A DNA stretch of 64,000 bases from Acidobacteriota bacterium (lineage in GTDB: Bacteria; Acidobacteriota; Terriglobia; Bryobacterales; UBA6623). The notes below the pieces were generated by a model. It did no database searches. It was not told the DNA's origin and saw nothing but the letters and a program-made list of their open reading frames with translations. The position numbers and the translations under genes are program-made. Within the stretch, counting starts at the first letter, position 1. Each line of letters starts with the position of its first letter. The stretch is from the NCBI GenBank assembly GCA_016125275.1, contig WGMB01000011.1, positions 124,001 through 188,000 of the forward strand. Reading direction: 5' to 3'. This document shows positions 25,574 through 34,518 of this stretch, in pieces.

Positions 25574-26812
25574 CTATGCGAAGACGTTGAGCGGCTCGAA
25601 CCGGCCCTTGAGCACCGCCGCCGTGTCGGGATACTGCATCCACTCAGCGATCATCGTGGCGTAGACGCGGCGGAAGTCCGTCGTCATCTTCAGGTTGCCG
25701 TCGTCCAGGTCGGTCAGGCTCGGCGTACGGCCGTAGAAGCCGCCCTGCACGCCTTCGCCCACCAGAAACATCGGCCCGGCCGTGCCGTGGTCGGTCCCCT
25801 GGCTGGCGTTTTCCTCCACGCGCCGGCCGAACTCGGTGAAGATCATCATGCCAACGTCCTTGCGCCGGCCGATCCGCTCCAGGTCCTTCATGAAGGCGTT
25901 CACGGCGTCCGCCGTGTACATCAGCAGCCGCTCGTGCAGGTCGGCCTGGTGGACGTGCGTATCGAAGGCGTTGCCGCGATAGCTCACGTAGTAGATCTGC
26001 GTCGGCAGGTCGGCCGCGATCAGCGCCGCCACCTTGCGCAGGTCCGTCGCCACGCCCACGGCCAGACCGTAGTCCACAGGGGTCTTATACGAAGCCCAGG
26101 CGTCGCGCACCAGCGCACCGCCCTCGGCCGCGTTCCGCGCCGTCGAACGCAGAAAGGCCAGGTTCGCGTTGGGGGTCTCGCGATCCGCGGCATAGCGGCC
26201 CAGTACGGCGCGCTCGGCGTCCGACCCCGCCCGGCGCAGTTGCGCGGGGTCGTCGAAGACCAGCGGCGAATGCTTGCCGCTGCGCACGGCGAGCGACTGC
26301 GAGCTGCCGATGTTGATGATGGCGTTCGACGCCGTCTCGCCCTCGTAGGCGTCGGCGAAGCGGCCCGCCCACCCCAGGGCCTCGCCGCTGTGGGGAACTC
26401 CGGTGTGCCAGTAGCTCATCGACGAGAAGTGGGACAGGCTCGGGTTCGGGTACCCGCAGCCTTCCACCACGGCCATCAGCCCGTCCTTGTAGAGCCTCTC
26501 GAAGCCGATCAGCGAAGGGTGGAAGCCGGCCTCGTCGGTCACCGCGATCGCCTTGTCCTTCGGGATCGCCAACGTTGGCCGCACCCGGTAATACTCGTCG
26601 TCGCGATACGGCGCGACCGTATTCAGGCCGTCGTTGCCGCCGGAGAGCTCCAGCACCACCAAAATCCGCTCGGAGCGCCGCGGCTCGGCGGCCAACGCTT
26701 CAGAGGCGCGCGAGAGCATCACCGGCAGGCCGGCCGAGACGCCGAGCCCGCCCAAACCCTTGCGAAACAGCTCGCGCCGGGAACAATTGCAGTGGAACAG
26801 AGTCCGGCTCAT
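25574..26812 (-). CDS. DUF1501 family exported protein
   Basis: This 412-residue protein has a Tat-type start (CSRRELFRKGLGGLGVSAGLP). The DUF1501 signature follows: ERILVVLELSGGNDGLNTV, then PNPSLSHFSSMSYWHTG, and IFTEFGRRVEENASQGTDHGT. DUF1501 proteins are related to the alkaline phosphatase/sulfatase fold; the substrate is not known for most. It sits seven bases after the DUF1800 gene. This pair occurs together very widely in Acidobacteriota and Planctomycetota, so they probably work as a unit in the periplasm or at the cell surface. Confidence 0.95.
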   Translation of the reverse strand: MSRTLFHCNCSRRELFRKGLGGLGVSAGLPVMLSRASEALAAEPRRSERILVVLELSGGNDGLNTVAPYRDDEYYRVRPTLAIPKDKAIAVTDEAGFHPSLIGFERLYKDGLMAVVEGCGYPNPSLSHFSSMSYWHTGVPHSGEALGWAGRFADAYEGETASNAIINIGSSQSLAVRSGKHSPLVFDDPAQLRRAGSDAERAVLGRYAADRETPNANLAFLRSTARNAAEGGALVRDAWASYKTPVDYGLAVGVATDLRKVAALIAADLPTQIYYVSYRGNAFDTHVHQADLHERLLMYTADAVNAFMKDLERIGRRKDVGMMIFTEFGRRVEENASQGTDHGTAGPMFLVGEGVQGGFYGRTPSLTDLDDGNLKMTTDFRRVYATMIAEWMQYPDTAAVLKGRFEPLNVFA

Positions 26813-26819
26813 GGCTTGG

Positions 26820-28631
26820 TCACCCCAGTTGGTACTCCGGCGAGCTCAAGATCACGTACAGAGCGCTCCGCAAGGCTTCCTCGGCCGCGTCGTCGACGGG
26901 CTTGGCCCCGCCCAGCCGTTCTTCCAGAAACGCCGTCAGCGCCTGCCGGTCCTCCTGCTGGAACGGCGCCCGCAGTAACCGTCGCGACAGGCCGTCCACG
27001 GCGTCGGCGGCCGTCTCGGCCCCGTCGGCCCGCGCCATTGCCGCCAAGCTCAGCTCAGCCGTCCGCCGCGGAATCAGCTTCACCCGCTCATGCGCCAGCA
27101 CGTAGCCTCGGTAGACGCCATAGCGGGTGTTGAAGTCCTCGTCGGCGTCCAGCATCTGACTCATCGCCGAGTCGCCCGAGTAGGTCGCCTGGGTGATGTT
27201 CATCCCTTGCGCCAGCCGCTGGCCCACCCGGTTGTAGATCTGCGGGATGAAGCGGTCCGGATGGCCGTACTTCGCCAGATCCGGGGGGAACAGGATGTCC
27301 CGCATGGCGTTGCCGCGCTCCAGCAGCGTCGCCGGCGTAATCCACACCCGCCCGCCGGCCCAACCGGCCACGTTCGGCGGATACAGCAGGGTCTGCCCCA
27401 GCGGCGTCGTCAGCTTATTGAAGTCCGGCGCCGTCGGCGCCTGTTGCAGGCCGAGCTTGCGGTAGGTGGAGACGAACAACTGGACCGGGCTCTTGATCTG
27501 CGTCGCCACCGACGGCTCGCTGTAGAAGTCGCGCGAGAGGAACATCGCCCGCAGCAGCGGCTTCACCTGGTAGCCCGACTCCCGAAAGACCTTCGCCAGC
27601 GCCGTCCGCGTGGCGTCGGAGATCTCCTCGCGCACGAAGAACTGGTACATCTTCGTCGCGATCCGCTCCGCCGCGGCCGGCTGCGCCAGAATGATGTCGA
27701 CCACTTCTTCGCCGTTGAGGGCGCCCTCGCGCCCGAGGAAGCGCTTGCGGCCGGCGTCATGCAGCTCGGGGTCGAAGCGGAACTCGAGCACGTCGTTCGT
27801 CCAGCCGGTGAACGCACGCGACGCTTCGCGAATGTCTTCCTCGGTGTAGTTGCCGACGCCGAGCGTGAACAGCTCCAGCAGTTCCCGCCCGAAGTTCTCG
27901 TTGGGGTGGCCCTTGATGTTCTCGCCGTTGTCCAGATACACCAGCATCGCGGGGTCGCGCATGATGCCCAGCAGCAGCTCGCGAAAGCCGCCCGAGGCGC
28001 GCTCGCGCAGCATGCGGTTCTGCACGAGCATCATGCGGTAGTCGCGCACCTTGGTCTCGGAGGTGGCGAAGTGGCCGTGCCAAAAGAACGTCAGCTTCTC
28101 TTCGAGCGGCCGCGGCGTGCGCACCATCCGGTCAGCCCACCACAGGGCCAGCCGCTCGTTCTCGAGCGTATTGGCCCGCAGGCTGTAGAAGAACTTGTCG
28201 ACCACCGGCTGCAGGCGGCGTGATGAGCCCTCCGGCAGCGGCTCCTCGCCGAGCGCGGAGCCCTTCTCGCGCGCAATCCGCACGGCCTCGGCTCGGCTGG
28301 GCGGAAACGGGTCCATCCCCGGCTCCCACACGCCGGACTCCTCGAACGCCGGCAGCATCGAGGCGTCCACCGACTCATAGTCGACCAGTGTCGCGACGGC
28401 CTCGCGCGGCGTCATCTCCGCCAGCCGCCGAACATCCTCGGGCGGAGCACCGAAGCCGGCCCTCTCCGCCAAATGCGCGGCGCGCTCATAGGTCCACTCC
28501 GCCGCATCGATCTCACGCAAATCATCCGCCCAAGCCGCAGGCGGAGCCGACGAGCCGGTGGACGCCGCCCTGGCGGCGGCCGCGCCGGCCGAAGCGGCCA
28601 AGAAAGCAAGTCCGAACGATCTGCGTTGCAT
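26820..28631 (-). CDS. DUF1800 family exported protein
   Basis: The ATG at 28631 gives 603 residues opening with a Tat-like or Sec leader (MQRRSFGLAFLAASAGAAAARA); the in-frame sequence further upstream contains the -10-like element and is not coding. The family is recognisable from HLAERAGFGAPPEDVRRLAEM near the start, then LTFFWHGHFATS, PAMLVYLDNGENIKGHPNENFGRELLELFTLGVGNYTEEDI (only part conserved) and PPNVAGWAGGRVWI. Function is not established for DUF1800. It is first of the two-gene unit with DUF1501. Confidence 0.94.
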   Translation of the reverse strand: MQRRSFGLAFLAASAGAAAARAASTGSSAPPAAWADDLREIDAAEWTYERAAHLAERAGFGAPPEDVRRLAEMTPREAVATLVDYESVDASMLPAFEESGVWEPGMDPFPPSRAEAVRIAREKGSALGEEPLPEGSSRRLQPVVDKFFYSLRANTLENERLALWWADRMVRTPRPLEEKLTFFWHGHFATSETKVRDYRMMLVQNRMLRERASGGFRELLLGIMRDPAMLVYLDNGENIKGHPNENFGRELLELFTLGVGNYTEEDIREASRAFTGWTNDVLEFRFDPELHDAGRKRFLGREGALNGEEVVDIILAQPAAAERIATKMYQFFVREEISDATRTALAKVFRESGYQVKPLLRAMFLSRDFYSEPSVATQIKSPVQLFVSTYRKLGLQQAPTAPDFNKLTTPLGQTLLYPPNVAGWAGGRVWITPATLLERGNAMRDILFPPDLAKYGHPDRFIPQIYNRVGQRLAQGMNITQATYSGDSAMSQMLDADEDFNTRYGVYRGYVLAHERVKLIPRRTAELSLAAMARADGAETAADAVDGLSRRLLRAPFQQEDRQALTAFLEERLGGAKPVDDAAEEALRSALYVILSSPEYQLG

Positions 28632-28654
28632 GCCGGGCCCGAGAATCCACCCGG

Positions 28655-28660
28655 ATTGTA
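28655..28660 (-). promoter_or_regulatory. -10-like TACAAT upstream of the DUF1800 gene
   Basis: TACAAT on the minus strand, 23 bases before the ATG at 28631, within GCGGTACAATC. A similar GCGGTACAATC precedes the WecA-like gene. No good -35 is visible at the right distance, so this is a tentative promoter. Confidence 0.35.
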
Positions 28661-28691
28661 CCGCTTCGGCCCCGCATAGGCCCAAAAAGCA

Positions 28692-28723
28692 AAAGCCCCG
28701 GAGCCTTGCGGCCCCGGGGCTTT
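28692..28723 (-). terminator. Rho-independent terminator
   Basis: AAAGCCCCGG (28692-28701) pairs with CCGGGGCTTT (28714-28723) around a 12-base loop. On the minus strand the stem runs into TTTTGCTTTTT. It ends transcripts coming from the sulfotransferase pseudogene before they enter the DUF1800 gene. Confidence 0.85.
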
Positions 28724-28782
28724 CGAATGTCAAAAGTAAATGTAGTGGGAATCAGCGGCGTAACGCGCGCGTCGTTTTGAGC

Positions 28783-29397
28783 CTACTTCTTCTTTCCCCG
28801 ACCGGCGACGTTCAATCGCGGGAACGAACCGCTCGGCCCCTTCTTGGAGAGAAAGTCACACAACTGGGGCCAACCGTCGCCGCCGATGAGGTTCATTTCC
28901 AGCAGCGAGCCCGGACGGTCGGCAAAGTACGAGCGCACATCCGCGTAGTGTTGCTCGTAACGACCGACGTAAGCTTCCCGCTGCCCGACGGGCGACGCAG
29001 CGCCGTAGATCCAGCGGCGCATCGGCGTCTCAGTCTCGCCGAAATGGTTCACGACGGAACGGTACTAGCCTTCGGTATCCCGCACCGTCAGAATGAACTT
29101 GGCCGACGGAAAGGCCTGGTCGAGCTCCCGGTAGAGGATCGGCCACGGGTTGTCCTGGAAGGCGTCGTACCGCCGGCCGAGCTGAATGGCCTTCGCCAAC
29201 GTCTCGTCCTTGCTGTTGAACGTCATCACGTCGAACATGCCCGCCACGCGGTAGCCGAGCAGTGACAGGGCGTAGCCCAACGACGTGGTGCCCGTCTTCT
29301 GGAACCCGATGCAAAAGACCTTGGCCTTGGGCGAGCCGTAGCGGACCCGCCGGAGCCGGAGCCCGATCTCGCTCTTGAATCGTTTCGCTACTTCCAT
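28783..29397 (-). pseudogene. Sulfotransferase-family gene interrupted by an in-frame amber codon
   Basis: One 205-codon frame from the ATG at 29397 (GGAG upstream) to the stop at 28783, broken only by TAG at 29065-29067. The first part has the PAPS-binding loop GFQKTGTTSLGYAL and ends FILTVRDTEG. After the stop the sequence resumes in the same frame as YRSVVNHFGETE. In related small sulfotransferases the junction reads DTExWYRSVVNHF, so TAG appears to replace a Trp codon TGG by one base. There is no frameshift and the tail is intact to GRGKKK, which suggests a recent mutation, a sequencing error, or readthrough. Without readthrough the product would be a 110-residue fragment. Confidence 0.8.
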
Positions 29398-29420
29398 TGA
29401 ATCTCCGATGGCTCAGTGTT

Positions 29421-29465
29421 CCGCCGACCTGCGAACCCGTTGCACCGGGTCGCAGGTCCAGGCGG
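29421..29465 (-). terminator. Long hairpin after the exopolysaccharide operon
   Basis: GACCTGCGAACCCG (29426-29439) pairs with CGGGTCGCAGGTC (29446-29458) with one bulged A, and CCGCC/GGCGG (29421-29425/29461-29465) extend the stem past a small bulge. It starts 15 bases past the stop of the WecA-like gene. There is no T tract, so termination may need Rho, or the element may protect the 3' end. Confidence 0.55.
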
Positions 29466-29479
29466 ACAATGGGTCCCAT

Positions 29480-30952
29480 TTAGACGGGAGAGCCGCCGGC
29501 AGCTTCTTGCGCCAGCTCGGATTCCTCCCGGCGGGCGGGAGCCGACTCCCTCGGCCGGCGATTGGATGTAATGCTGACGCCGCGGTTCAGGGTCATGGCC
29601 AAGGCCTCGGCCGGCGCCAGCAGCGGCGTGGCGGAGTACGGACGCTCCAGCCGAATCAGCCCCCCGCCGTTCACCACAGTTTCGATCGTCCAGCCCGGCC
29701 CTTTGCCCTTCACGTTGTCGAACCGTTCGCGGAACAGCGCCGTACCGAACTCGAGCTCCACCGAGCGGAAGCCGAGCGAGCGCGCTTCATCCCGCACCGC
29801 GCACCAGTAGTCCTCGAGAGCTTCAGCCGTGCCGAGGCGCTCGCTGAACCGGCGCAGTTCCAGCTCTCCGCGAATCCGCTTCTGGAAAGTGCCGTTGAGA
29901 AGCATCTTCCCGGCCACGCCGAACTCGTGATAGCCCAGCCGATTGATGCCGAACCAAGCGGTGACGCAGAACGCGAAGACCACCAAGCCCTGCAGTTGCC
30001 CGCTCTTCACCACCGTGCCCAGCAGCGAGAACACGGCGCCGACCGCCGAAACGCAGTACAGCAGCAAAACCGCCCGCCGCGGCGTCAGGCCGCTCTTGAG
30101 CAGCCGGTGATGGATGTGATCCCGATCGCCGCCGAAGATCGGCTCATGCTTGATGAACCGCCGGCCGATGGACACGGTCGTGTCCACCAAGGGCAGCGCC
30201 AGCGCCATGATGGGCGCGGTGATGCCGAGGACCGTAGCGGACTTCTGGCTCCAAAGAAGCCCGAAGCATCCGAGCACGAAGCCGATGACCAAGCTCCCGG
30301 AATCCCCCAGAAAGATCGTGGCCGGATCGAAGTTGTAGCGCAGGAAACCCAAGATCGAGCCGAGCAGCGGCACGGCCAGCAGCGCCAAACCGAAGTTGTC
30401 CGTCACCAGCGCCCCAATCAGGATGGTCAAGGTCGCAAAGGCGCCGGTCCCGGCCGCCAACCCGTCCACGCCGTCAATCAAGTTGAAGGCGTTGGTGCAG
30501 CCGACCAGCCACACGAAAGTCGCAGGGATGCTGAGCCACGGATCCAAGTGGTGCGCGAAGACGCCGTCGAGCCGCACGCCGCCCCAAATCGCCAATCCGG
30601 AGGCGACGAACTGCCCCACCAGCTTCTGCCAGGGCCTCAGCTCGACCATATCGTCGAGCATTCCGACGACAAAGATCATCACAATCCCCGGCAAGATGGT
30701 GATCGCCATCGACCACCCGCCACGCAGCACGGCTCCACCCTGCAAAGGAAACAGCATTAAGACGCCGAGGGCGCCCAGGAATGAGCCGAACACCGCAATA
30801 CCGCCCGCTCTTGCGACGGGGCGTCCATGCAGTCTCCGGCCGCCATCGGGATGATCGACCCAACCAGCCCGAATCGCTATTTTCCGCACAAAAGGCGTCA
30901 GAACCAACGAGAACACGAAGGAACAGATCGCTAAAACAAACAGGGAAAACAC
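29480..30952 (-). CDS. WecA/MraY-like polyprenyl-phosphate sugar-1-phosphate transferase with C-terminal extension
   Basis: The GTG at 30952 with CGAGGTG upstream gives 490 residues; an upstream TTG (30988) is less likely. Membrane helices fill the first ~340 residues. Family motifs: DHPDGGRRLHGRPVARAGG, VGMLDDMVEL (the DD pair), NAFNLIDGVDGLAAG, FLGDSGSLVIGF and GGDRDHIHHRL. The enzyme would load the first sugar phosphate onto undecaprenyl phosphate at the inner membrane and so prime polysaccharide assembly. About 140 soluble residues follow the last helix (from around NGTFQKRIRGELELRRF), longer than WecA and unrecognised. It is last in the operon, after a 178-base gap with its own likely promoter. 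Confidence 0.92.
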   Translation of the reverse strand: MFSLFVLAICSFVFSLVLTPFVRKIAIRAGWVDHPDGGRRLHGRPVARAGGIAVFGSFLGALGVLMLFPLQGGAVLRGGWSMAITILPGIVMIFVVGMLDDMVELRPWQKLVGQFVASGLAIWGGVRLDGVFAHHLDPWLSIPATFVWLVGCTNAFNLIDGVDGLAAGTGAFATLTILIGALVTDNFGLALLAVPLLGSILGFLRYNFDPATIFLGDSGSLVIGFVLGCFGLLWSQKSATVLGITAPIMALALPLVDTTVSIGRRFIKHEPIFGGDRDHIHHRLLKSGLTPRRAVLLLYCVSAVGAVFSLLGTVVKSGQLQGLVVFAFCVTAWFGINRLGYHEFGVAGKMLLNGTFQKRIRGELELRRFSERLGTAEALEDYWCAVRDEARSLGFRSVELEFGTALFRERFDNVKGKGPGWTIETVVNGGGLIRLERPYSATPLLAPAEALAMTLNRGVSITSNRRPRESAPARREESELAQEAAGGSPV

Positions 30953-31076
30953 TCGTACACCTCGTTTTTTGGGGGCGCGAAGGCCCAAAGGTGAACCCTG
31001 CTGACGACGTCAGATTGCACGTTCTCGACGGGGTGCAACTGAACGAACGACGTCTGAGTGCGTCCGCACTCACCCG

Positions 31077-31105
31077 ATTGTACCGCTCTCAAGCGCTCAC
31101 GTGAA
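31077..31105 (-). promoter_or_regulatory. Candidate promoter for the WecA-like gene
   Basis: TTCACG (31105-31100), a 17-base spacer and TACAAT (31082-31077) on the minus strand, inside the 178-base gap before the GTG at 30952. The hexamers match the sigma-70 consensus at four and five of six positions. It would let the priming enzyme be made independently of the long operon. Confidence 0.45.
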
Positions 31106-31130
31106 ACAAGTCACGCAGATTTAATCCGAC

Positions 31131-31904
31131 TCACGTCACGAAATCCGAGATCCAGTAGACCGCGTATCCGATCAATTCTCGAATCGAAATCTGGCATCGC
31201 GCGAGCGAATCAACGTCTGGAATGAAACAACTAAGACTCAACGAAGGAGCATTCAGCCCGCAGTCGCCGGCGCGATGATCCACCGGCGCCGGGATCACGC
31301 TGAGCCCTTGGCCTTCAAACAGCAACACGGATCGCGGCATGTGGAACGCCGACGTCACCAGCAAGATACGGGTCCACCCGTATCGATCTCTGAGTTCACG
31401 GATCATGCGCGCTTCAGCCGCCGTGTTGACGGCGTTCCCAAACACGAGCACGGATTCCGATGGGATGCCGCGGCTCTCGGCCAATCGGCGCAGCCACGCC
31501 CCCTGGGTCTCCGCATCCGGCCCCTTGGGCGCTCCCGCGCTCAAGACCAGTAGCGGCGCGCGCCCGCCGCGATAGAACGCCAGACCAGCCTCGAATCGGT
31601 CGACGGCGTCATTCCACGCCTCGATGTCCGCGCCTTCGTCCTCGGACGCGAACCCGCCCAGCACGACCACGGCGTCGGCCGACGGCGCGCTCTCGATACG
31701 CAGTCTGGGATATCGGCTCTCCAGGTAGCGCAGGGCGGACTCTCCCGTGACCGGCGTGCTGCCCAGGCACAGAATGCCGCCGGCGGCGATCATTGCCCCT
31801 CTCGACCGGCGAATCGCCCCCCAGGCGATCAAAACGAGCGCCAGTCCGAGCGGCATCACCAGCAGCGGCAGGATCTTGTGGGTTAGGACAAACCAGAAGG
31901 TCAA
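31131..31904 (-). CDS. YdcF/DUF218-family membrane protein
   Basis: Translation most likely starts at TTG in a TTGA overlap with the upstream stop, with GAGGCGA before it, giving 257 residues; an internal ATG at 31856 is possible. Two N-terminal membrane segments precede the DUF218 domain: ADAVVVLGGFASEDEG, APLLVLSAGAPKG, PSESVLVFGNAVNTAAEARMI and TRILLVTSAFHMPRSVLLFE. Members such as SanA and ElyC affect envelope integrity and undecaprenyl-linked glycan synthesis. Being inside a polysaccharide operon fits a role in lipid-carrier or glycan handling. The exact function is unknown. Confidence 0.9.
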   Translation of the reverse strand: MTFWFVLTHKILPLLVMPLGLALVLIAWGAIRRSRGAMIAAGGILCLGSTPVTGESALRYLESRYPRLRIESAPSADAVVVLGGFASEDEGADIEAWNDAVDRFEAGLAFYRGGRAPLLVLSAGAPKGPDAETQGAWLRRLAESRGIPSESVLVFGNAVNTAAEARMIRELRDRYGWTRILLVTSAFHMPRSVLLFEGQGLSVIPAPVDHRAGDCGLNAPSLSLSCFIPDVDSLARCQISIRELIGYAVYWISDFVT

Positions 31905-33085
31905 ATCGCCTCGCCGGTCGGGAGCCCCAAGACGTCGATCACCCGCCGAACGCCCACCGGCTGGTCATACTCGCGCTCGAACGATCGCCGAGCGCGTCGG
32001 CCGGCCTCCGTATACAGGGCGGCGTCCTGCTGCAGTTGGAGCAATACGGCGACCAAGTCATCCGCGCAACCGTTCCGAATCCGCCAGCCGGCTCCGTGCT
32101 CGTCGATCACCTTCGACGGCGTCGCATCCTCAGGCCCCACGAACAAGATTCCGCGCCCGGCCGCCATCAGTCCGTAGGTCTTGGACGGCACGACGGTTCC
32201 CTGCGTACCGTCCTTCTGCGTCACCAGTCCGACGTCGCACCAACCCAGCAGATCGTTCAGGGCTTCGCGCGGCTGGAACTCTTGGAAACGGCAGGAGGTG
32301 TAGCCGCGCTCGGTGCACAGCGCCTTGAGCTGGGCCCACTGCGGGCCTCCGCCGCTGAACAAGAAGGAGAAGCGCGGATCCGCCCCCAGGCTTTCCAAGG
32401 CCCCTGCGACGGTTTCGAAGTCATGCGCCAGCCCAAAATTCCCCGAATAGAGCACCTTCAGCGTTCCATCCGAGACGAACTCGCGGGGCGTTAGGGCCTG
32501 ACCGTCCGCCCAGTTGTGGCAGATGTGGATCTTCGCAAGCGAAACGCCCCGCCGAACCAGTCTCTCGGCCATACAAGGCCCCAACGCGATGACGCCCGTG
32601 GCATTGCGACGGGGCCAGTCCGCCAGCCAGCCGACGACGCGATCCGTCCAGCCGCCTCGGCGAAAGACGCCGAGCTCGGTCGCCACATCCGGATACATGT
32701 CCATCTCCCAGATGTAGTGCTTCGCTCCCCTCAATCGCTGCAGGGCCAAACCGATCAGCCCCAGCAGCGGCGGCGTCGTCATGGTGACCACCACGCCGCC
32801 CCGAGGCGAGCGCGCCAGCGCCGTCGCCAGGGCCTTCAAGTAGAAGCCTCCGTAGCTCCAGAGCTTGCGGCCCTTGCCATGTCCAAAGGCGGGGACCGCC
32901 ACGCGCCAAACCGCCAGGGAAGGCCCTTGGGAGGCGATGCTGCCGCCGTTCTGCGCGCCGGCATAGCCGACCTGGCCGCAGACGACGCCGACCTCTCCCG
33001 ACATCGCCGCGACGACGTCGCCTAGCAACTGAGCCGTGGCGGCTCCATCGGGGAGGAAGAACTGGTTGATGAATAAGACTCTCAC
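31901..33085 (-). CDS. Glycosyltransferase family 4 (WbuB-like)
   Basis: GTG at 33085, preceded by GGCGGAAG, starts the protein exactly at the first beta strand (RVLFINQFFLPDGAATAQLL); 394 residues. The C-terminal half carries LKVLYSGNFGLAHDFETV and VVPSKTYGLMAAG, the nucleotide-sugar site of WbuB-type GT-B enzymes that extend O-antigen or exopolysaccharide units. It would act at the cytoplasmic face on an undecaprenyl-linked acceptor. The sugar is not predictable from sequence. Its stop overlaps the YdcF start. Confidence 0.92.
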   Translation of the reverse strand: MRVLFINQFFLPDGAATAQLLGDVVAAMSGEVGVVCGQVGYAGAQNGGSIASQGPSLAVWRVAVPAFGHGKGRKLWSYGGFYLKALATALARSPRGGVVVTMTTPPLLGLIGLALQRLRGAKHYIWEMDMYPDVATELGVFRRGGWTDRVVGWLADWPRRNATGVIALGPCMAERLVRRGVSLAKIHICHNWADGQALTPREFVSDGTLKVLYSGNFGLAHDFETVAGALESLGADPRFSFLFSGGGPQWAQLKALCTERGYTSCRFQEFQPREALNDLLGWCDVGLVTQKDGTQGTVVPSKTYGLMAAGRGILFVGPEDATPSKVIDEHGAGWRIRNGCADDLVAVLLQLQQDAALYTEAGRRARRSFEREYDQPVGVRRVIDVLGLPTGEAI

Positions 33086-33144
33086 GGTAACTTCCGCCGC
33101 CAGGCGGCGCGGAGATTCAGTCGGCCGGGGCCTTCGCGGCCCGT

Positions 33145-34503
33145 TCAGATCGTCAGCTTTCGCGGCATCACGGTCCGGCCCATCGGATCGGGAGGGGCCC
33201 AAGCGCCCCGGGGCATATTCGCGTATGCCACCGCCATGCCCAGAATGAACGAACCCAAGTAGAGCGACTGCACAAACACGCTCTGCGCAACCACGCAGAG
33301 GACCAGGAACTTGAGGAAGAAGGATAGCTTTCGGTCCGTCTTGAGCGACAGGATCAAAGCTACGCTGCCGCCGTACAAGATGAGCAACCCCGGCAGACCA
33401 AGATCAAAGCCGATCTCGAAGATCTGCGAGTTCAGGGGCAGCAGCATGTTGCCGACGAGCCCAACGCCTTCTCCGTACTCCTCGTTCAGAACGTTGTTGT
33501 AGCGCCCCATCCCCAGACCCGTGACGAGCGACAGAGGGTGGGCCTTCGCATAATCCTCGGCGTAGAACTCCTGGCGGTAGACACGCACGGCGTCCAAGCC
33601 CGCGCTGACTTCTTCGAACCGATCCTCCACCGTGTCGGCGAACAGGTCGGTGACGCGCGAAGCCAAGTCCGGCGAAGCGAACAATGCGAGCCCAACGACC
33701 GCAACGCCAACGGGCACGATCCTCCACAACCGGGAGCTCATCAGCAGCATCCCACCGATGGAGACAGCGACCGCCGCGAAGTACGATGCGGACATCGTAA
33801 GAAAAGACAGCGCGAACGATATGATCGCATTCGTCCGCAGGGCCGTTCTGTGGAGGCCCGGACTCACGCTCTTGGTCAGATAGATCGACGCCAAAGCGCC
33901 GGCAAACAGCACATATCCAAGTCGCTTCGGCTCGGACGCCAGCCCGTTCACACGAAACAGCCCGTACGCTTGCGCGACGTCAAAGCGTCCCGAAAGGCCT
34001 CGGACGATGGCTCGAAACGGCAGTCCGGTCTCAAAGGCGACGATCTGATAGAGCGCGTACGCCCCGTGCAAGCCCGCGCAAATCGCGAGTCCCCACATGG
34101 CCATGGTCAGGCCTTTGGGGGTGCGGCACCCGTAGGCGGCGAAGGCGAAGATTGACAGTAGAGTGGCGTAGTTCAAGAACCGCAACAGCGGCCTACTACC
34201 GGAATCCGCGATCATCAGCGCTGCCAGGACGCTTACGATGGACAACGTGATGACGACCAGAAACACATCGAGATGCCGACGAAACGGCTCTCCTCGCGCC
34301 GAAATCACCATCCAAGCCAGCAGGACGAGCGGTACGACTCGGCTCGGCGTCAAAAGAGTGCCGAACGGAACGATGACGTAGAAGGTCAGAATGAATGGCA
34401 ACGCGTAGAGAAGGCGTTGCGGCCGATACAAGAGCTCGTAGCCAACGTAGATGAGACAGAGCGCGAATCCGACATAGTCGAGTACGCTAAACCCAAAAGG
34501 CAT
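33145..34503 (-). CDS. O-antigen ligase/polymerase-like membrane protein (Wzy-like)
   Basis: This 452-residue protein has about a dozen hydrophobic segments and one large hydrophilic loop (residues about 285-355: RVTDLFADTVEDRFEEVS through GLGMGRYNNV). That is the WaaL/Wzy layout, with the long periplasmic loop holding the active site. Sequence in this class is poorly conserved, so topology and context carry the call. It lies between glycosyltransferases and near Wza/Wzc genes, so polymerisation of repeat units in the periplasm is more likely than ligation to lipid A. Confidence 0.82.
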   Translation of the reverse strand: MPFGFSVLDYVGFALCLIYVGYELLYRPQRLLYALPFILTFYVIVPFGTLLTPSRVVPLVLLAWMVISARGEPFRRHLDVFLVVITLSIVSVLAALMIADSGSRPLLRFLNYATLLSIFAFAAYGCRTPKGLTMAMWGLAICAGLHGAYALYQIVAFETGLPFRAIVRGLSGRFDVAQAYGLFRVNGLASEPKRLGYVLFAGALASIYLTKSVSPGLHRTALRTNAIISFALSFLTMSASYFAAVAVSIGGMLLMSSRLWRIVPVGVAVVGLALFASPDLASRVTDLFADTVEDRFEEVSAGLDAVRVYRQEFYAEDYAKAHPLSLVTGLGMGRYNNVLNEEYGEGVGLVGNMLLPLNSQIFEIGFDLGLPGLLILYGGSVALILSLKTDRKLSFFLKFLVLCVVAQSVFVQSLYLGSFILGMAVAYANMPRGAWAPPDPMGRTVMPRKLTI

Positions 34504-34518
34504 AAGTTCACACGCAGA

